Positions 53,188 through 62,343 are shown, counted from the first letter of the stretch. The stretch: 64,000 nt of DNA from Rhodospirillaceae bacterium (GCA_002706405.1 PALN01000066.1:25037-89036); one strand, 5' to 3'. A program made the numbers and translations. Notes: generated by a model not told the origin, from the letters alone.

Positions 53188-54462
53188 TTAGTTGAACAGC
53201 GCCAGGATACCCTGTTCGGACTGACCGGCGAAGGCCAGAGCCGAGATACCCAGCTGCTGCCGAGTCTGAAGGGCCAACAGGTTGGCGCCTTCCTGGTTCA
53301 GGTCGGCCAGCGTCAGCTTGCCGGCACCTTCTTCGAGGACGTTGATGTAGGACTCCGTGAAGTCCAGTCGAGTCTGCAGCAGGGCCACGTTGGAACCCAG
53401 CTTCTGACCTTCGGAACGCAGCGTGGTCAACGCCGCGTCCAGCCCGGTGACGACATTGTCGAGGTCGGCGGTGACGCCTTGCCCAACAAAGTCGAGGTCC
53501 TGGAACGCACCGGCCGTGTTGACGGCGCGAACATCGGCGGCACCGGTGCCGTTGTTGAAGATCTGGGCACCGGCGACAACACCAAGGATCAAGCCCGTCG
53601 TCGCGGTGACGCCGGAACCGTTGAACGAACCGCCCGACGCGAAGGACGCGACGGTCGTCAGGGACAGCGACAAAGACTGACCCTGGGTCACGGTGAAGCT
53701 CTGCCCAGAAATCGCACGGATAGTGATGCTCACCGAGGACGTCAGGGAGAACGTGATCGGACCGGAAGAATCGATCGTGACCCCCGTACCGTTGTAGGTG
53801 ACGGTCAGGGCGTCCTTGGTGCCAATGGCCGTGAAGGCCGTGGCCGCCGTGGCGCTGATGGTTGAGATATTGGTGCCGGAGATCAGCGAGATACCCGAAT
53901 CCAGGCCGATCGTGGCGCTGATGCCGATCTTGGAATCCGCACGAACTTCCAACGCATCAATATTGAGACCCGATTCACGCAGGTTGGTCGCGTTAATGGT
54001 CAGCTTCGCCGTGGTCGTGTTGGAGAAGTTAACCGTCAACGTTTCCGTGGTCTGGTCAATCAGGTTGACGCCCTGGAATTCCGCGTCATTGGCGAGTTCG
54101 CCAATCTGACCACGGATGTCGTTGAACTGAGCCACCAGATCGCTGAACTGGGTGCCGGTCGCCGACTTCAGGGAGTTCGCAATACCTTTGAGCTGACGAA
54201 CCAAGGAATCAATGCTTTCCACGCCTTCGAGAGCCGCGGAAACCGTCGAAATCCCCTGGTCGATGCCGTCCTTACGTTCGCTGAAGTCGCTGGAACGGTC
54301 ATTCAGGGACCGGGCCGAGAAGAACGACACCGGATCATCAACCGCACTGGCGACACGAAGGCCGGTCGACAGACGGTTGTTCGTCCGGTCGATCAGATCG
54401 GTGGTTGCTTGGAGGGAGAGCAGCGAGCCGCGCACGGCTGCTGAAAGGGTAACGTCAGACAT
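53188..54462 (-). CDS. Flagellin (downstream copy)
   Basis: 424 residues from the ATG at 54460-54462, with GGAG nine bases upstream. The frame extends to 54513 without a ribosome site. Conserved ends are present: the N-terminus has DLIDRTNNRLSTGLRVASAV and the C-terminus LLALQTRQQLGISALAFAGQ with SEQGILALFN. The middle (about 165-330) is Ser/Thr-rich and beta-like, and could carry O-linked sugar. It is a close duplicate of the gene at 54725-56002. A sigma-70-type promoter and a leader hairpin lie upstream, and a strong terminator downstream. Confidence 0.96.
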   Translation of the reverse strand: MSDVTLSAAVRGSLLSLQATTDLIDRTNNRLSTGLRVASAVDDPVSFFSARSLNDRSSDFSERKDGIDQGISTVSAALEGVESIDSLVRQLKGIANSLKSATGTQFSDLVAQFNDIRGQIGELANDAEFQGVNLIDQTTETLTVNFSNTTTAKLTINATNLRESGLNIDALEVRADSKIGISATIGLDSGISLISGTNISTISATAATAFTAIGTKDALTVTYNGTGVTIDSSGPITFSLTSSVSITIRAISGQSFTVTQGQSLSLSLTTVASFASGGSFNGSGVTATTGLILGVVAGAQIFNNGTGAADVRAVNTAGAFQDLDFVGQGVTADLDNVVTGLDAALTTLRSEGQKLGSNVALLQTRLDFTESYINVLEEGAGKLTLADLNQEGANLLALQTRQQLGISALAFAGQSEQGILALFN

Positions 54463-54505
54463 TTGTGTACTCCGTTCTAGAGCGTTTACAGGATTTACTA
54501 TCCGT

Positions 54506-54546
54506 AACTGCACACTCTGCGCTTCTGGCAGAGATACCGTACAGTT
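54506..54546 (-). ncRNA. Leader stem-loop of the downstream flagellin mRNA
   Basis: On the minus strand CTCTG pairs with CAGAG around a nine-base loop CCAGAAGCG (plus-strand 54515-54533). An outer AACTG/CAGTT helix (54506-54510 with 54542-54546) extends it. It ends 52 bases before the ATG. A matching element with different but still pairing stem bases occurs in the other flagellin leader at 56062-56081. Confidence 0.6.
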
Positions 54547-54553
54547 GACGCCG

Positions 54554-54582
54554 ACCGTACCGGCGCCGTTTTACGCTGTCAA
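54554..54582 (-). promoter_or_regulatory. Sigma-70-type promoter of the downstream flagellin gene
   Basis: On the minus strand a perfect TTGACA (plus 54577-54582) is followed after 17 bases by TACGGT (54554-54559), a weak -10. Transcription would begin near 54547, giving a leader of about 85 bases. No GG-N10-GC sigma-54 site with good context is visible. Confidence 0.5.
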
Positions 54583-54644
54583 CCGGAAATGACTGAATGC
54601 ATCCGGCGGCACCGGAGCCAGGGCAATAAGCACCTGAAATTTAA

Positions 54645-54677
54645 ATGAAAACCGCCGCGCAATTTATTGCGCGGCGG
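54645..54677 (-). terminator. Terminator of the upstream flagellin gene
   Basis: An 11-base perfect stem CCGCCGCGCAA / TTGCGCGGCGG (54652-54662 with 54667-54677) is followed on the minus strand by TTTTCATTT. It separates the two flagellin transcripts. Confidence 0.9.
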
Positions 54678-54724
54678 CTTCGATATCAGCCCCGCCCCGA
54701 AAGGCGGTTCATCTTGGGCAGAGA

Positions 54725-56002
54725 TTAGTTGAAGAGCTGGAGGATGCCCTGCTCCGACTGCCCGGCGAAAGCCAGCGCGGAGATACCCAGCTGCTGCCGG
54801 GTCTGCAATGCCAGCAGGTTGGCACCTTCCTGGTTCAGGTCGGCCAGCGTCAGTTTGTCGGCGCCGCCTTCCAGTGTGTTGGTATATTGCTCGGTGAAGT
54901 CCAGCCGTGTTTGCAGCAGGGCAACGTTCGAACCCAGCTTCTGCGCTTCCGACCGCAAGGTCTGCAACGCCGCATCCATGTTCACCGTAATGTTGTCGAT
55001 GTCGTCCGGCAGGTTTTCCCCGACGAAACTGACCGACTGGAACGTGCCGGCCGTATTGATGGCGCGAACGTCCGCAACACCGGTGCCGTTGTTGAAGATC
55101 TGGGCACCACCAACGACCCCCAGGATCAACCCCGTCGTCACGCCGGAAATACCGGAAGCGTTGAACGCACCGCCCGACGCGAAGGACACAACGGTGGTCA
55201 ACGACAGCGACAGAGCCTGTCCCCGCGTCACCGTAAAGCTTTGGCCGGTGATCGCGCGGATCGTGATCGTCACCGAACTGGTCAGCGAGAGGGTGATCGG
55301 ACCCGACGAATCGACCACCACCCCGGTACCATTGTAGGTAACGGTCAGGGCGTCCTTGTTGGCGATCGCCGTGAAGGCCGTAGCCGCCGTGGCGCTGATG
55401 GTCGAGATATTGGTGCCGGAAATCAGCGAGATACCGGATGCCAGGCCGACCGTGGCGCTGACGCCGATCTTGGAATCCGCGCGAATTTCCAAGGGATTGA
55501 TGCTCAGCCCGGATTCCCGCAGGTTGGTCGCGTTGATCGTGAGCTTACTCGTCGTGGTGTTCGAGAAGTTGACGACCAGGGATTCCGTCGTGTTGTCGAT
55601 CAGGTTGATCCCTTGGAATTCGGAATCATTGGCCAACTCGCCAATCTGCGAGCGAATTTCGTTAAACTGATTGACCAGATCCACGAATTGGGTCCCGGTC
55701 GACGACTTCAAGGACGTCGCGATCCCCTTAAGCTGGCGGACCAGACTGTCGATGCTTTCCACACCATCAAGCGCGGCCGTAACCGTGCTGATGCCCTGGT
55801 CAATCCCGGACTTACGTTCGGTGAAATCGAATGCGCGGTCGCGGAGCGCCTTCGACGAGAAAAAGGCAACCGGATCATCGACGGGGTTCGCAACGCGAAG
55901 TCCCGTAGACAAACGATTGTTGGTTCGATCAATAAGATCGGTTGTGCGCTGCAGTGCAAGCAGCGAGCTGCGTACTGCAGCAGAAAGAGCCACGTCAGAC
56001 AT
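54725..56002 (-). CDS. Flagellin (upstream copy)
   Basis: 425 residues from the ATG at 56000-56002, with GAGG about 10 bases upstream. The frame reaches 56089 but that part has no flagellin character. N-terminal (DLIDRTNNRLSTGLRVANPV) and C-terminal (LLALQTRQQLGISALAFAGQ) domains are near-identical to the other copy. The central region shares long identical runs such as LISGTNISTISATAATAFTA. It has its own leader hairpin and terminator. It is divergent from flbT. Confidence 0.96.
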   Translation of the reverse strand: MSDVALSAAVRSSLLALQRTTDLIDRTNNRLSTGLRVANPVDDPVAFFSSKALRDRAFDFTERKSGIDQGISTVTAALDGVESIDSLVRQLKGIATSLKSSTGTQFVDLVNQFNEIRSQIGELANDSEFQGINLIDNTTESLVVNFSNTTTSKLTINATNLRESGLSINPLEIRADSKIGVSATVGLASGISLISGTNISTISATAATAFTAIANKDALTVTYNGTGVVVDSSGPITLSLTSSVTITIRAITGQSFTVTRGQALSLSLTTVVSFASGGAFNASGISGVTTGLILGVVGGAQIFNNGTGVADVRAINTAGTFQSVSFVGENLPDDIDNITVNMDAALQTLRSEAQKLGSNVALLQTRLDFTEQYTNTLEGGADKLTLADLNQEGANLLALQTRQQLGISALAFAGQSEQGILQLFN

Positions 56003-56061
56003 ATCATTGCCTCGTTTCTGTGCGGAACGGACCATACTCGTCCACGCCGCGACGGCCTTCG

Positions 56062-56081
56062 CGTTGCGCTTTCTGCCAACG
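56062..56081 (-). ncRNA. Leader stem-loop of the upstream flagellin mRNA
   Basis: On the minus strand CGTTG pairs with CAACG around a ten-base loop GCAGAAAGCG. It ends 59 bases before the ATG. Loop and distance match those of the other flagellin leader, while two stem pairs differ by compensating changes. It is a plausible target for FlbT, which in Caulobacter acts on flagellin leaders. Confidence 0.6.
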
Positions 56082-56290
56082 AATCGCACGTTAACCTAAC
56101 TAGAATAAGTTAACAAATTCTTCCCAAAACCAACCTTCATTTCATGCCTGTGCTTGATTTTTCTCCCGGCATTCCGCGATTTCTTTGTCTCGCCACGAGC
56201 AAGCAACGCGAATCACTTGTATGACCAGCCCAATTGGACCATATCTGGTGTAGCGACTTGGATACCGTATGAGGGGGTAAATGTGGAGTC

Positions 56291-56737
56291 ATGCCACTAA
56301 AGCTTGATGTTAAAGCCGGTGAGAAGCTCGTCATAAACGGTGCCGTTCTGGAAAACGTGGGCGGCAACGCCAAACTTCTTATTCACAATGATTCGGCCAT
56401 CATTCGGGAAAAAGAGATTCTTTCCCAAAGCGAGACAAACACGCCCGCGGCAAGGGTTTATTTTGCCCTGCAATGCGCCTACATGTTTCCGCGGCACGAA
56501 GACGAGTACTTGAAAACATTCCGTGGGTTTCTCGACGATTACTTGGCCGCCGCGCCGAGCGCGCGCGAGATCGGGGAAGAAATCATAAAATTCGTGGACG
56601 AGGCTAAGTTGTATCGAGCCCTGAAGGCGACGCAGAAGCTGATCCGCCACGAGGCCGACATGTTCACCCAGTTGGCCGATCAAATTCAAGCAACGGAGCT
56701 CGCCGACCGCCTGGAAGACGCCAATCCGGAAACGTAA
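56291..56737 (+). CDS. flbT: Flagellin mRNA regulator FlbT
   Basis: 148 residues, the normal length. The family pattern is clear: LKLDVKAGEKLVINGAVLEN, LLIHNDSAIIREKEILSQSE, ARVYFALQCAYMF and YRALKATQKLIRHEADMF. FlbT binds flagellin leader RNA and adjusts its stability or translation in step with hook completion, together with FlaF. It is divergent from the flagellin pair across 288 bases. GGAGTC lies directly upstream of the ATG. Confidence 0.95.
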   Translation: MPLKLDVKAGEKLVINGAVLENVGGNAKLLIHNDSAIIREKEILSQSETNTPAARVYFALQCAYMFPRHEDEYLKTFRGFLDDYLAAAPSAREIGEEIIKFVDEAKLYRALKATQKLIRHEADMFTQLADQIQATELADRLEDANPET

Positions 56738-56764
56738 AATGCCGGATCACGCGACCGGAATCCG

Positions 56765-57541
56765 TTACTCGAGTTCCATGATTGCCATCAGATGAACGGT
56801 TTCGTGTGCCAAGGTGGGGTGATCGTCAACCCGAAACACCGTCTCTCGCACATGCTCACCGAAAAGCGCAATTAACTCGTCGACGCTATAAAAATAGGTG
56901 CCGTCGATACCATGGTCCCCGTCCTTGACAGCCAGGGTTTCGGGTACCGGTCGTTCGACGCCGACGGCGACATAACCGCCGGGCTTGGTCACCCGGATGA
57001 CTTCGTTGGCGGCCTTCTGACAGTCGTTGCTGTAACCAAGTACCCAGCCAAGAAACACCACGTCGAATGAATTGTCCGCGTAGGGCATGGCATGCATGTC
57101 GCCGACATCCACGAACTCTGAATAAGAGATCAGGTCCAAACCGGTGATGTTCTCCGCCCTGAACCCTTTCGAGATCAGCATGAAAATTTCATTCTCGCTG
57201 CGTGGGCCGACGCAAAGGACCGTTGCGCTGGCTCTGCGATTGTAAAGCGGCCAGATACACGGCAACACGTCGATCAGAAATTGCGGCCGATCAAGGGCCA
57301 CGAGGCGACCGAGCTGCTTGGCATTGTATTCCGCTGCTTGGTCAATAACCGCGCTGTCCTGGGTTTCGGCGCGGGAAACACCCTCGCTGGAATAGGTCTT
57401 GAGCCGTTCGATGGTGACCAGTCGTCGCGCCATCGGTATATGAAACAATTCGAGAGGGTTCTTATTGATCTCTTGCGATATCTTCTGCATGGCCTGCTGA
57501 CTGATATCGAGCGTGTTTCGCGGGGCGCGTTTGGTCGGCAT
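56765..57541 (-). CDS. SAM-dependent methyltransferase (type 11-like)
   Basis: 258 residues from the ATG at 57539-57541. The frame opens at a TTG four codons earlier. Motif I is diverged (ATVLCVGPRSENEIFML, about 105-121), followed by ENITGLDLISYS, the D-M-H-A-M-P-Y-A-D-N-S-F-D-V-V-F motif IV region and ANEVIRVTKPGGYVAVGVER. This is a class I methyltransferase. It is probably co-transcribed with the PhyH-type gene 24 bases upstream. The substrate is unknown, with a sugar or lipid of the surface pathway most likely. Confidence 0.82.
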   Translation of the reverse strand: MPTKRAPRNTLDISQQAMQKISQEINKNPLELFHIPMARRLVTIERLKTYSSEGVSRAETQDSAVIDQAAEYNAKQLGRLVALDRPQFLIDVLPCIWPLYNRRASATVLCVGPRSENEIFMLISKGFRAENITGLDLISYSEFVDVGDMHAMPYADNSFDVVFLGWVLGYSNDCQKAANEVIRVTKPGGYVAVGVERPVPETLAVKDGDHGIDGTYFYSVDELIALFGEHVRETVFRVDDHPTLAHETVHLMAIMELE

Positions 57542-57565
57542 TCTCAAATCCAATCTCGATCAGCT

Positions 57566-58534
57566 TCACGGACTGTCGGGAGGGAAGAACTCACCGAGGG
57601 ATGCCCAGTTCGGCGGGGTCAACATGCCGGTTTTTTCAAGCATTCCATCACCAAACGGCTCAATGAACGCCGATGCCGGATGCTCGGTGACAAAGACCCT
57701 GCCCGGGCTCCCGGCAAGGAACTCCTGCCACGGCACAGGACTGGGCAACATCAATACGGTGATCGCGTCACGAACGCCCTTGGTCGGCAGTTCGCCTCGA
57801 TGAAGAATCCGCGGCGCAGCAAACAGCACACCGTCACCGGCCTTAAGGGCCGGACGATGGACCTCGAATGATTTGCCCGCTTTCTGCTCAATGCTTTCGA
57901 GCGATGCCGATCGCTCCTCAAAATTCTTGAAAGAATAGCCGTTTTCAGCGGATATCCGGCTATCCGCCAGATTGAGGAAACTCGTGCCCCCCGTTTCCGG
58001 CGAACTGTCCGTCAAATAGATCATGAGATGCGTCTGTTGCGGCGGTTCGATATCCCGGTGCCAAAGGAAAGAATTCTTCGCCGGCGCCGGGTGCGCCCGG
58101 GTCACGGTGACCGACAGCAGGCGGAAGTAGGATTCAAAATAGGCCTCAATCACCTGAGACAACGGGCCATCGAATGCGCTGGCCAATACTTGTCGAACGC
58201 TGTGAATTCGCGCCATGTTCCAAGGAAGCGGTTGCGCCCAGTCCTCAAACTTGACCGGGCGCTCCTCACGGCCGCCGATACGATCATCCATCATCGCCCG
58301 GACTTGCGAAACCTGATCGGCGGTGAGCAGACCGGGCAGCACCTGAAAGCCGTTCTTCGCCATGTCCGTTTCGGGCTGCGGGTCCACAGCGCCCGCGGTT
58401 TCGCGATATTTATCCCGGCATATGAGGTGGTAGGCGTGGTGACGCGACCAAGGATCCATCGCAATGACCGCGTCTTGCGAGCCTTGGTCAAGGATCAAGC
58501 GCCCCGACGGGGTCATTTCGTACTCGATTGTCAA
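57566..58534 (-). CDS. Phytanoyl-CoA dioxygenase-like Fe(II)/2-oxoglutarate enzyme
   Basis: 322 residues from a TTG at 58532-58534 chosen because GGAGG lies six bases upstream. The frame opens at another TTG at 58549. The iron-binding HxD is in FLWHRDIEPPQQTHLMIYLT and the second His in PRILHRGELPTKGVRDAI, which also supplies an Arg for 2-oxoglutarate. It would hydroxylate a small molecule, perhaps a sugar or acyl precursor. It is divergent from the NeuB operon and upstream of the methyltransferase gene. Confidence 0.83.
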   Translation of the reverse strand: MTIEYEMTPSGRLILDQGSQDAVIAMDPWSRHHAYHLICRDKYRETAGAVDPQPETDMAKNGFQVLPGLLTADQVSQVRAMMDDRIGGREERPVKFEDWAQPLPWNMARIHSVRQVLASAFDGPLSQVIEAYFESYFRLLSVTVTRAHPAPAKNSFLWHRDIEPPQQTHLMIYLTDSSPETGGTSFLNLADSRISAENGYSFKNFEERSASLESIEQKAGKSFEVHRPALKAGDGVLFAAPRILHRGELPTKGVRDAITVLMLPSPVPWQEFLAGSPGRVFVTEHPASAFIEPFGDGMLEKTGMLTPPNWASLGEFFPPDSP

Positions 58535-58596
58535 ATCGTGCCTCCACAAAAGAGATGCATCCGAGTGACATTATTAGCCAAAGCGCTAAGACTCGG

Positions 58597-58612
58597 TTAA
58601 CCGGGCGTTTAA
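58597..58612. promoter_or_regulatory. Imperfect CtrA-like site before the NeuB operon
   Basis: TTAA-N8-TTAA at 58597-58612 has one base more than the N7 consensus, within TTAACCGGG. It lies between the divergent PhyH-type gene and the NeuB-family gene. Weak evidence. Confidence 0.25.
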
Positions 58613-58715
58613 ATGGATCATTAAGCCTTCACCCATATTTTGGACACATCCGCGCGGAACGCGGGCGATCGCTTTCAATGTCACCTGCTGCCTGGAAAAA
58701 GATTGGAGCACGGGT

Positions 58716-59723
58716 TTGTTCAAAGACCTGACACGGACCTTGATCATCGCCGAAGTGGGCAACAACCACGAAGGCGACTTCGGCGTGGCTTGCGAGATGG
58801 TGGATCGGGCCGCCGAAGCGGGCGTGGATGCGGTCAAGTTCCAGACCTTCATCGCCGAGAAATTTACCGCCCCCACGGACCCGGCACGTTTCGCGCGGCT
58901 ACAGAAATTCCAGCTCAGCTTCGATCAGTTCGCCGAACTGGCGGAGCGGGCCAGGGCCAAAGGCCTGATGTTCTTCTCCACGCCGCTCGACCTGGACAGC
59001 GCCCGGTTCCTCGCGACCATCGTCGATGCGCTGAAAATCGCGTCAGGGGACAACACGTTTTGGCCGCTCATCGAATGCTGCGCCGAAAGCGGCAAGCCGA
59101 TGATCATCTCCACCGGCATTTCCGGCCAGGCCGACATTCAGGAAGCGGTTGACCGGGTATCCGCGATCTGGTCCGACACGGGCGCGGCACAGGACCTGGC
59201 GCTGCTTCATTGCGTCGTCAGTTATCCGGCGCCGCCCGAACAGGCCAACCTGAATGCCATCCGGTCCCTGACGTCGGCCTTCCCCGATCAAACCATCGGC
59301 TATTCGGACCACACCATGGGCCTGGACGCGGCCGTCGCCGCCGTCGCCATGGGGGCACGTGTCGTCGAAAAGCACTTCACCCTGGCCAACGACTATTCCG
59401 ACTTCCGCGACCATCAATTGTCCGCCGACCCCGAGGACATGGCCCGGCTTGTCCAACGCATCCGACTTGTCGAGGACATGGCCGGCGACGGCGCCCTTGG
59501 TTGCCTCGCCTGCGAGGAGGATCTGGTCACACCGGTGCGGCGATCCATTGCGGCGGTCCGCGACCTGCCCGCAGGCCATGTCATCAGCGCCGACGATATC
59601 GTCTGGCTGCGTCCCGGCGGCGGCTTGGCCCCCGGCCGGGAGAGGGATATCCTGGCCCGCAAGCTGACCCAAGCGGTGGCCGGCGGCGAAATGATCCGCC
59701 CCGAACACTTTGAAAACGGCTGA
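58716..59723 (+). CDS. neuB: NeuB-family nonulosonic acid synthase
   Basis: 335 residues from a TTG at 58716 with GGAG a few bases upstream. The TIM-barrel start LIIAEVGNNHEGDFGVACEM, AVKFQTFIAEKF, IASGDNTFWPLIECCA and GYSDHTMGLDAAVAAVAMGA then VVEKHFTL follow the NeuB/PseI/LegI pattern. The C-terminal SAF domain (RRSIAAVRDLPAGHVISADD, then IVWLRPGGGL) is intact. The enzyme condenses phosphoenolpyruvate with a six-carbon amino sugar to a nine-carbon acid. Which acid cannot be told from sequence alone. It is the first gene of the sugar operon and the likely source of the Maf donor. Confidence 0.9.
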   Translation: MFKDLTRTLIIAEVGNNHEGDFGVACEMVDRAAEAGVDAVKFQTFIAEKFTAPTDPARFARLQKFQLSFDQFAELAERARAKGLMFFSTPLDLDSARFLATIVDALKIASGDNTFWPLIECCAESGKPMIISTGISGQADIQEAVDRVSAIWSDTGAAQDLALLHCVVSYPAPPEQANLNAIRSLTSAFPDQTIGYSDHTMGLDAAVAAVAMGARVVEKHFTLANDYSDFRDHQLSADPEDMARLVQRIRLVEDMAGDGALGCLACEEDLVTPVRRSIAAVRDLPAGHVISADDIVWLRPGGGLAPGRERDILARKLTQAVAGGEMIRPEHFENG

Positions 59724-59731
59724 CGGAGCTC

Positions 59732-60439
59732 ATGCGCATCGCCCTACTCACCACTGACTGCCCGCCCGCCCTGCGTTGCGCCGGCAGCCTGACGGCGCGC
59801 TATGACCTGTGCGGCATCCTGGTACGGACGGCACCGCCGGCGGTGCCATTTGCCACCGCCCATCATCTCGATGACGACCAGGCAGACTTCGAGACCGCCG
59901 CCTGGTTCGGCGGCCCCCTCCCTGCCCTCGCGGATTTCGCCCCGACGCATGCGGTTCCCGACATGAAAGGCGACGAAGCCGCCGTCGTGCTGAAAAGCCT
60001 CAAGCCCGATGTCGTGATTTCCCTGAACGCCGGCCCGGTGGGCGCTGCGGTCATCGACATGATGGAGACCCGTGCCCTCGTTCTCCATCCCGGCAACCCT
60101 CAGGACTACCGCGGCGAGGATACGCACCTATGGGCCGTCTATCATGGTGACGAAAGCCGCCTTGAATGCATCGTTCAGTATGCGGCCCTCGAGCCCAACA
60201 GTGGTTCGGTCCTGGCGAGCACGCCGCTCGTCCTGCCGCCTGATACGCCCCTTGCCGGTCTGCGCCGCGCGGTTACCGACGGCTACATCGCGGGCATGGG
60301 AAAGGTTCTCACGTTCTTCGACAGCGGGGGCATGCTCTCAGTCTCCCGCCTGCAGCAGCTCGGCAAGGTCTATACGCCGATGCCAGCGGTATTGAAGGAT
60401 TATTGCCTCTCGCAGTACGCCCATCGGGCGGGCAGTTAA
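59732..60439 (+). CDS. Formyltransferase-like protein
   Basis: 235 residues. The region VISLNAGPVGAAVIDMMETR then LVLHPGNPQDYRGEDTHLWA recalls the formyl-transferase N-terminal fold (N-x-H...P-x-Y-R-G). It lacks the typical SLLP wording, and the Asn/His/Asp trio is only partly clear. It lies eight bases after the NeuB-type gene. N-formylation of an amino group on the sugar is the natural guess. The weak motif makes this tentative. Confidence 0.72.
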   Translation: MRIALLTTDCPPALRCAGSLTARYDLCGILVRTAPPAVPFATAHHLDDDQADFETAAWFGGPLPALADFAPTHAVPDMKGDEAAVVLKSLKPDVVISLNAGPVGAAVIDMMETRALVLHPGNPQDYRGEDTHLWAVYHGDESRLECIVQYAALEPNSGSVLASTPLVLPPDTPLAGLRRAVTDGYIAGMGKVLTFFDSGGMLSVSRLQQLGKVYTPMPAVLKDYCLSQYAHRAGS

Positions 60440-60458
60440 GCCAAGGACAGCCCGGAAC

Positions 60459-62306
60459 ATGTGCGGAATTGCAGGAACCCTCGGCCCGACCGTGCCGGAC
60501 ACCGGCCGTATCGCCGGCGCCCTTTCGACCATGGCACGGCGCGGCCCCGACGCGTCGGGCCATCGCGTCCTCGACCTGGGCGCACAAAAGGCTGCCCTGT
60601 TGCACACGCGGCTGTCGATCATCGATCTGGACGCCCGCGCCGATCAACCGTTCGAACGGGACGGGCTGGTCATTTCCTACAACGGGGAAATCTACAACTA
60701 CCTCGAGGTTAAGACCGAGCTGGAGGCCCTGGGCCACCGGTTCAAAACGGCCTCCGACACGGAAGTTCTGGTCGCCGCCTGGCGTCAGTGGGGGCCGGAT
60801 GCCCTGGACCGCCTGGAAGGCATGTGGGCCTTCGCCATCGCGGACACCCAGGCCGGCACGCTGACATTGTGCCGCGACCGTTTCGGGGAAAAGCCGCTCT
60901 ATCTTTGGCCGCGGGGTGGCGTTCTGCATTTCGCGTCAGAGGTCAAGACCCTGGCGGCCCTGGCCGGGGAAGCCCCGCCGGTCAACCAGACCCAGGTCCT
61001 GCGTTATCTGACCCTCGGCTACAAATCGCTCTATAAATCGGGCGACACCTTCTTCGACGGCGTGTTCGAATTGCCGCCCTCAACCTATCTGACGCTGTCC
61101 TCTCCCGTCCTGTCGCGACCGGAATTCTACTGGCAGCTCAAGCACATCCCCCGGCCCATGTCGGCGGCGGGCGCCCTTGAGGAAGCCCGTGAACGGCTGT
61201 TCCGCTCGGTCGAACTGCGGCTGCGGGCCGACGTGCCGGTGGCGTTCTGCTTGTCGGGCGGCGTCGATTCCGCGACGCTCGCGGCCATCGCCGCGAAAAA
61301 GCTGGGTGCGGACATCCATTGCTTTTCGATCATCGATGCCGATGAACGCTACGACGAAAGCGCCAACATCACCGCCATGGTCGATGCCCTCGGCTGCGGT
61401 CATCACGTGACGCGCACGTCGACGGAGGGCTTCTTCGAGCGCATGGAAGACATCGTCGCCTATCACGACGCGCCCGTGGCGACCATCAGTTACTACGTCC
61501 ATTCATTCCTGTCGGAAGCGATCCACGACACCGGCTACAAGGTCGCCGTTTCGGGCACCGGGGCCGATGAGATCTACACCGGATACTACGATCATTATTC
61601 CATGTGGCTGGCCCAGATGTGGCGGCGCTCGCAAATCGATTCCACGGTCGATTTTGAAACCCTGCTGTCCGATTGGAAAGGCGGGTTCGGGGCCCATGTG
61701 CAGAACCCACTGCTGCAGGATCCCATGACCTTCGTCCGCGATCCCAGCCAGCGCGGACATATCACGCTCGACCAGGATTTCTTTGAAAGCCTCCTGGCCC
61801 AGCCCTTCCATGAGGATTTCGAGGAAACGGAATTTACCCGGGAGCTTCTGCGCAACCGCATGATGAACGAACTGTTCGCGGAAGCGATCCCCGTCATCCT
61901 GCACGAAGACGACTGCAATTCCATGCGCTGGTCGGTGGAGAACCGCTCTCCCTTCCTGGACCGCCACCTTGTTGAATTTCTCTACAACGTGCCCTCCGAA
62001 TACCTGATCGGCGACGGCTTCGCCAAGCTGCTGCTGCGCCAGTCCGGCGCAGGGCTGGTGCCGGATCAAGTGCGGCTGGACAAGCGCAAGCGCGGGTTCA
62101 ACGCCTCGATCAACTCGCTCGTCGACCGCACCGACAAGGACACCCGCGACCGCCTGCTGGCCCCCGGGCCGATCTTCGACTTGATCGACAGGGACAAATT
62201 CGAGGGGTTCCTGCACCAGGACATGACATCGAACAGCTTTTCTAAATTCTTGTTCAGCTTTATTTCCGCGCGTATTTTCCTCGACCAACAAGGGGGCTCA
62301 ATCTGA
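60459..62306 (+). CDS. asnB: AsnB-type glutamine-dependent amidotransferase
   Basis: 615 residues. Cys2 (MCGIAGTLG) begins the glutaminase domain (RRGPDASGH, LHTRLSIIDLDARADQPF, FERDGLVISYNGEIYNYLEV). The synthetase domain has the PP-loop CLSGGVDSATLA (about 262-273) and VENRSPFLDRHLVEFLYNVP. It is a full-length asparagine synthetase-like protein. Inside a NeuB operon it more probably amidates a sugar acid or forms an amidine than makes asparagine. That is inference from context. Confidence 0.87.
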   Translation: MCGIAGTLGPTVPDTGRIAGALSTMARRGPDASGHRVLDLGAQKAALLHTRLSIIDLDARADQPFERDGLVISYNGEIYNYLEVKTELEALGHRFKTASDTEVLVAAWRQWGPDALDRLEGMWAFAIADTQAGTLTLCRDRFGEKPLYLWPRGGVLHFASEVKTLAALAGEAPPVNQTQVLRYLTLGYKSLYKSGDTFFDGVFELPPSTYLTLSSPVLSRPEFYWQLKHIPRPMSAAGALEEARERLFRSVELRLRADVPVAFCLSGGVDSATLAAIAAKKLGADIHCFSIIDADERYDESANITAMVDALGCGHHVTRTSTEGFFERMEDIVAYHDAPVATISYYVHSFLSEAIHDTGYKVAVSGTGADEIYTGYYDHYSMWLAQMWRRSQIDSTVDFETLLSDWKGGFGAHVQNPLLQDPMTFVRDPSQRGHITLDQDFFESLLAQPFHEDFEETEFTRELLRNRMMNELFAEAIPVILHEDDCNSMRWSVENRSPFLDRHLVEFLYNVPSEYLIGDGFAKLLLRQSGAGLVPDQVRLDKRKRGFNASINSLVDRTDKDTRDRLLAPGPIFDLIDRDKFEGFLHQDMTSNSFSKFLFSFISARIFLDQQGGSI

Positions 62307-62343
62307 TGAGCGGGTACCTGTTGCCGAAATCGAGTGCCTGTCC

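Noticed and set aside
54887..56113. 408-codon open frame antisense to the upstream flagellin
   Set aside because: Its composition is dominated by Arg, Asp and Gly from reversed flagellin codons. No motif or ribosome site supports it.
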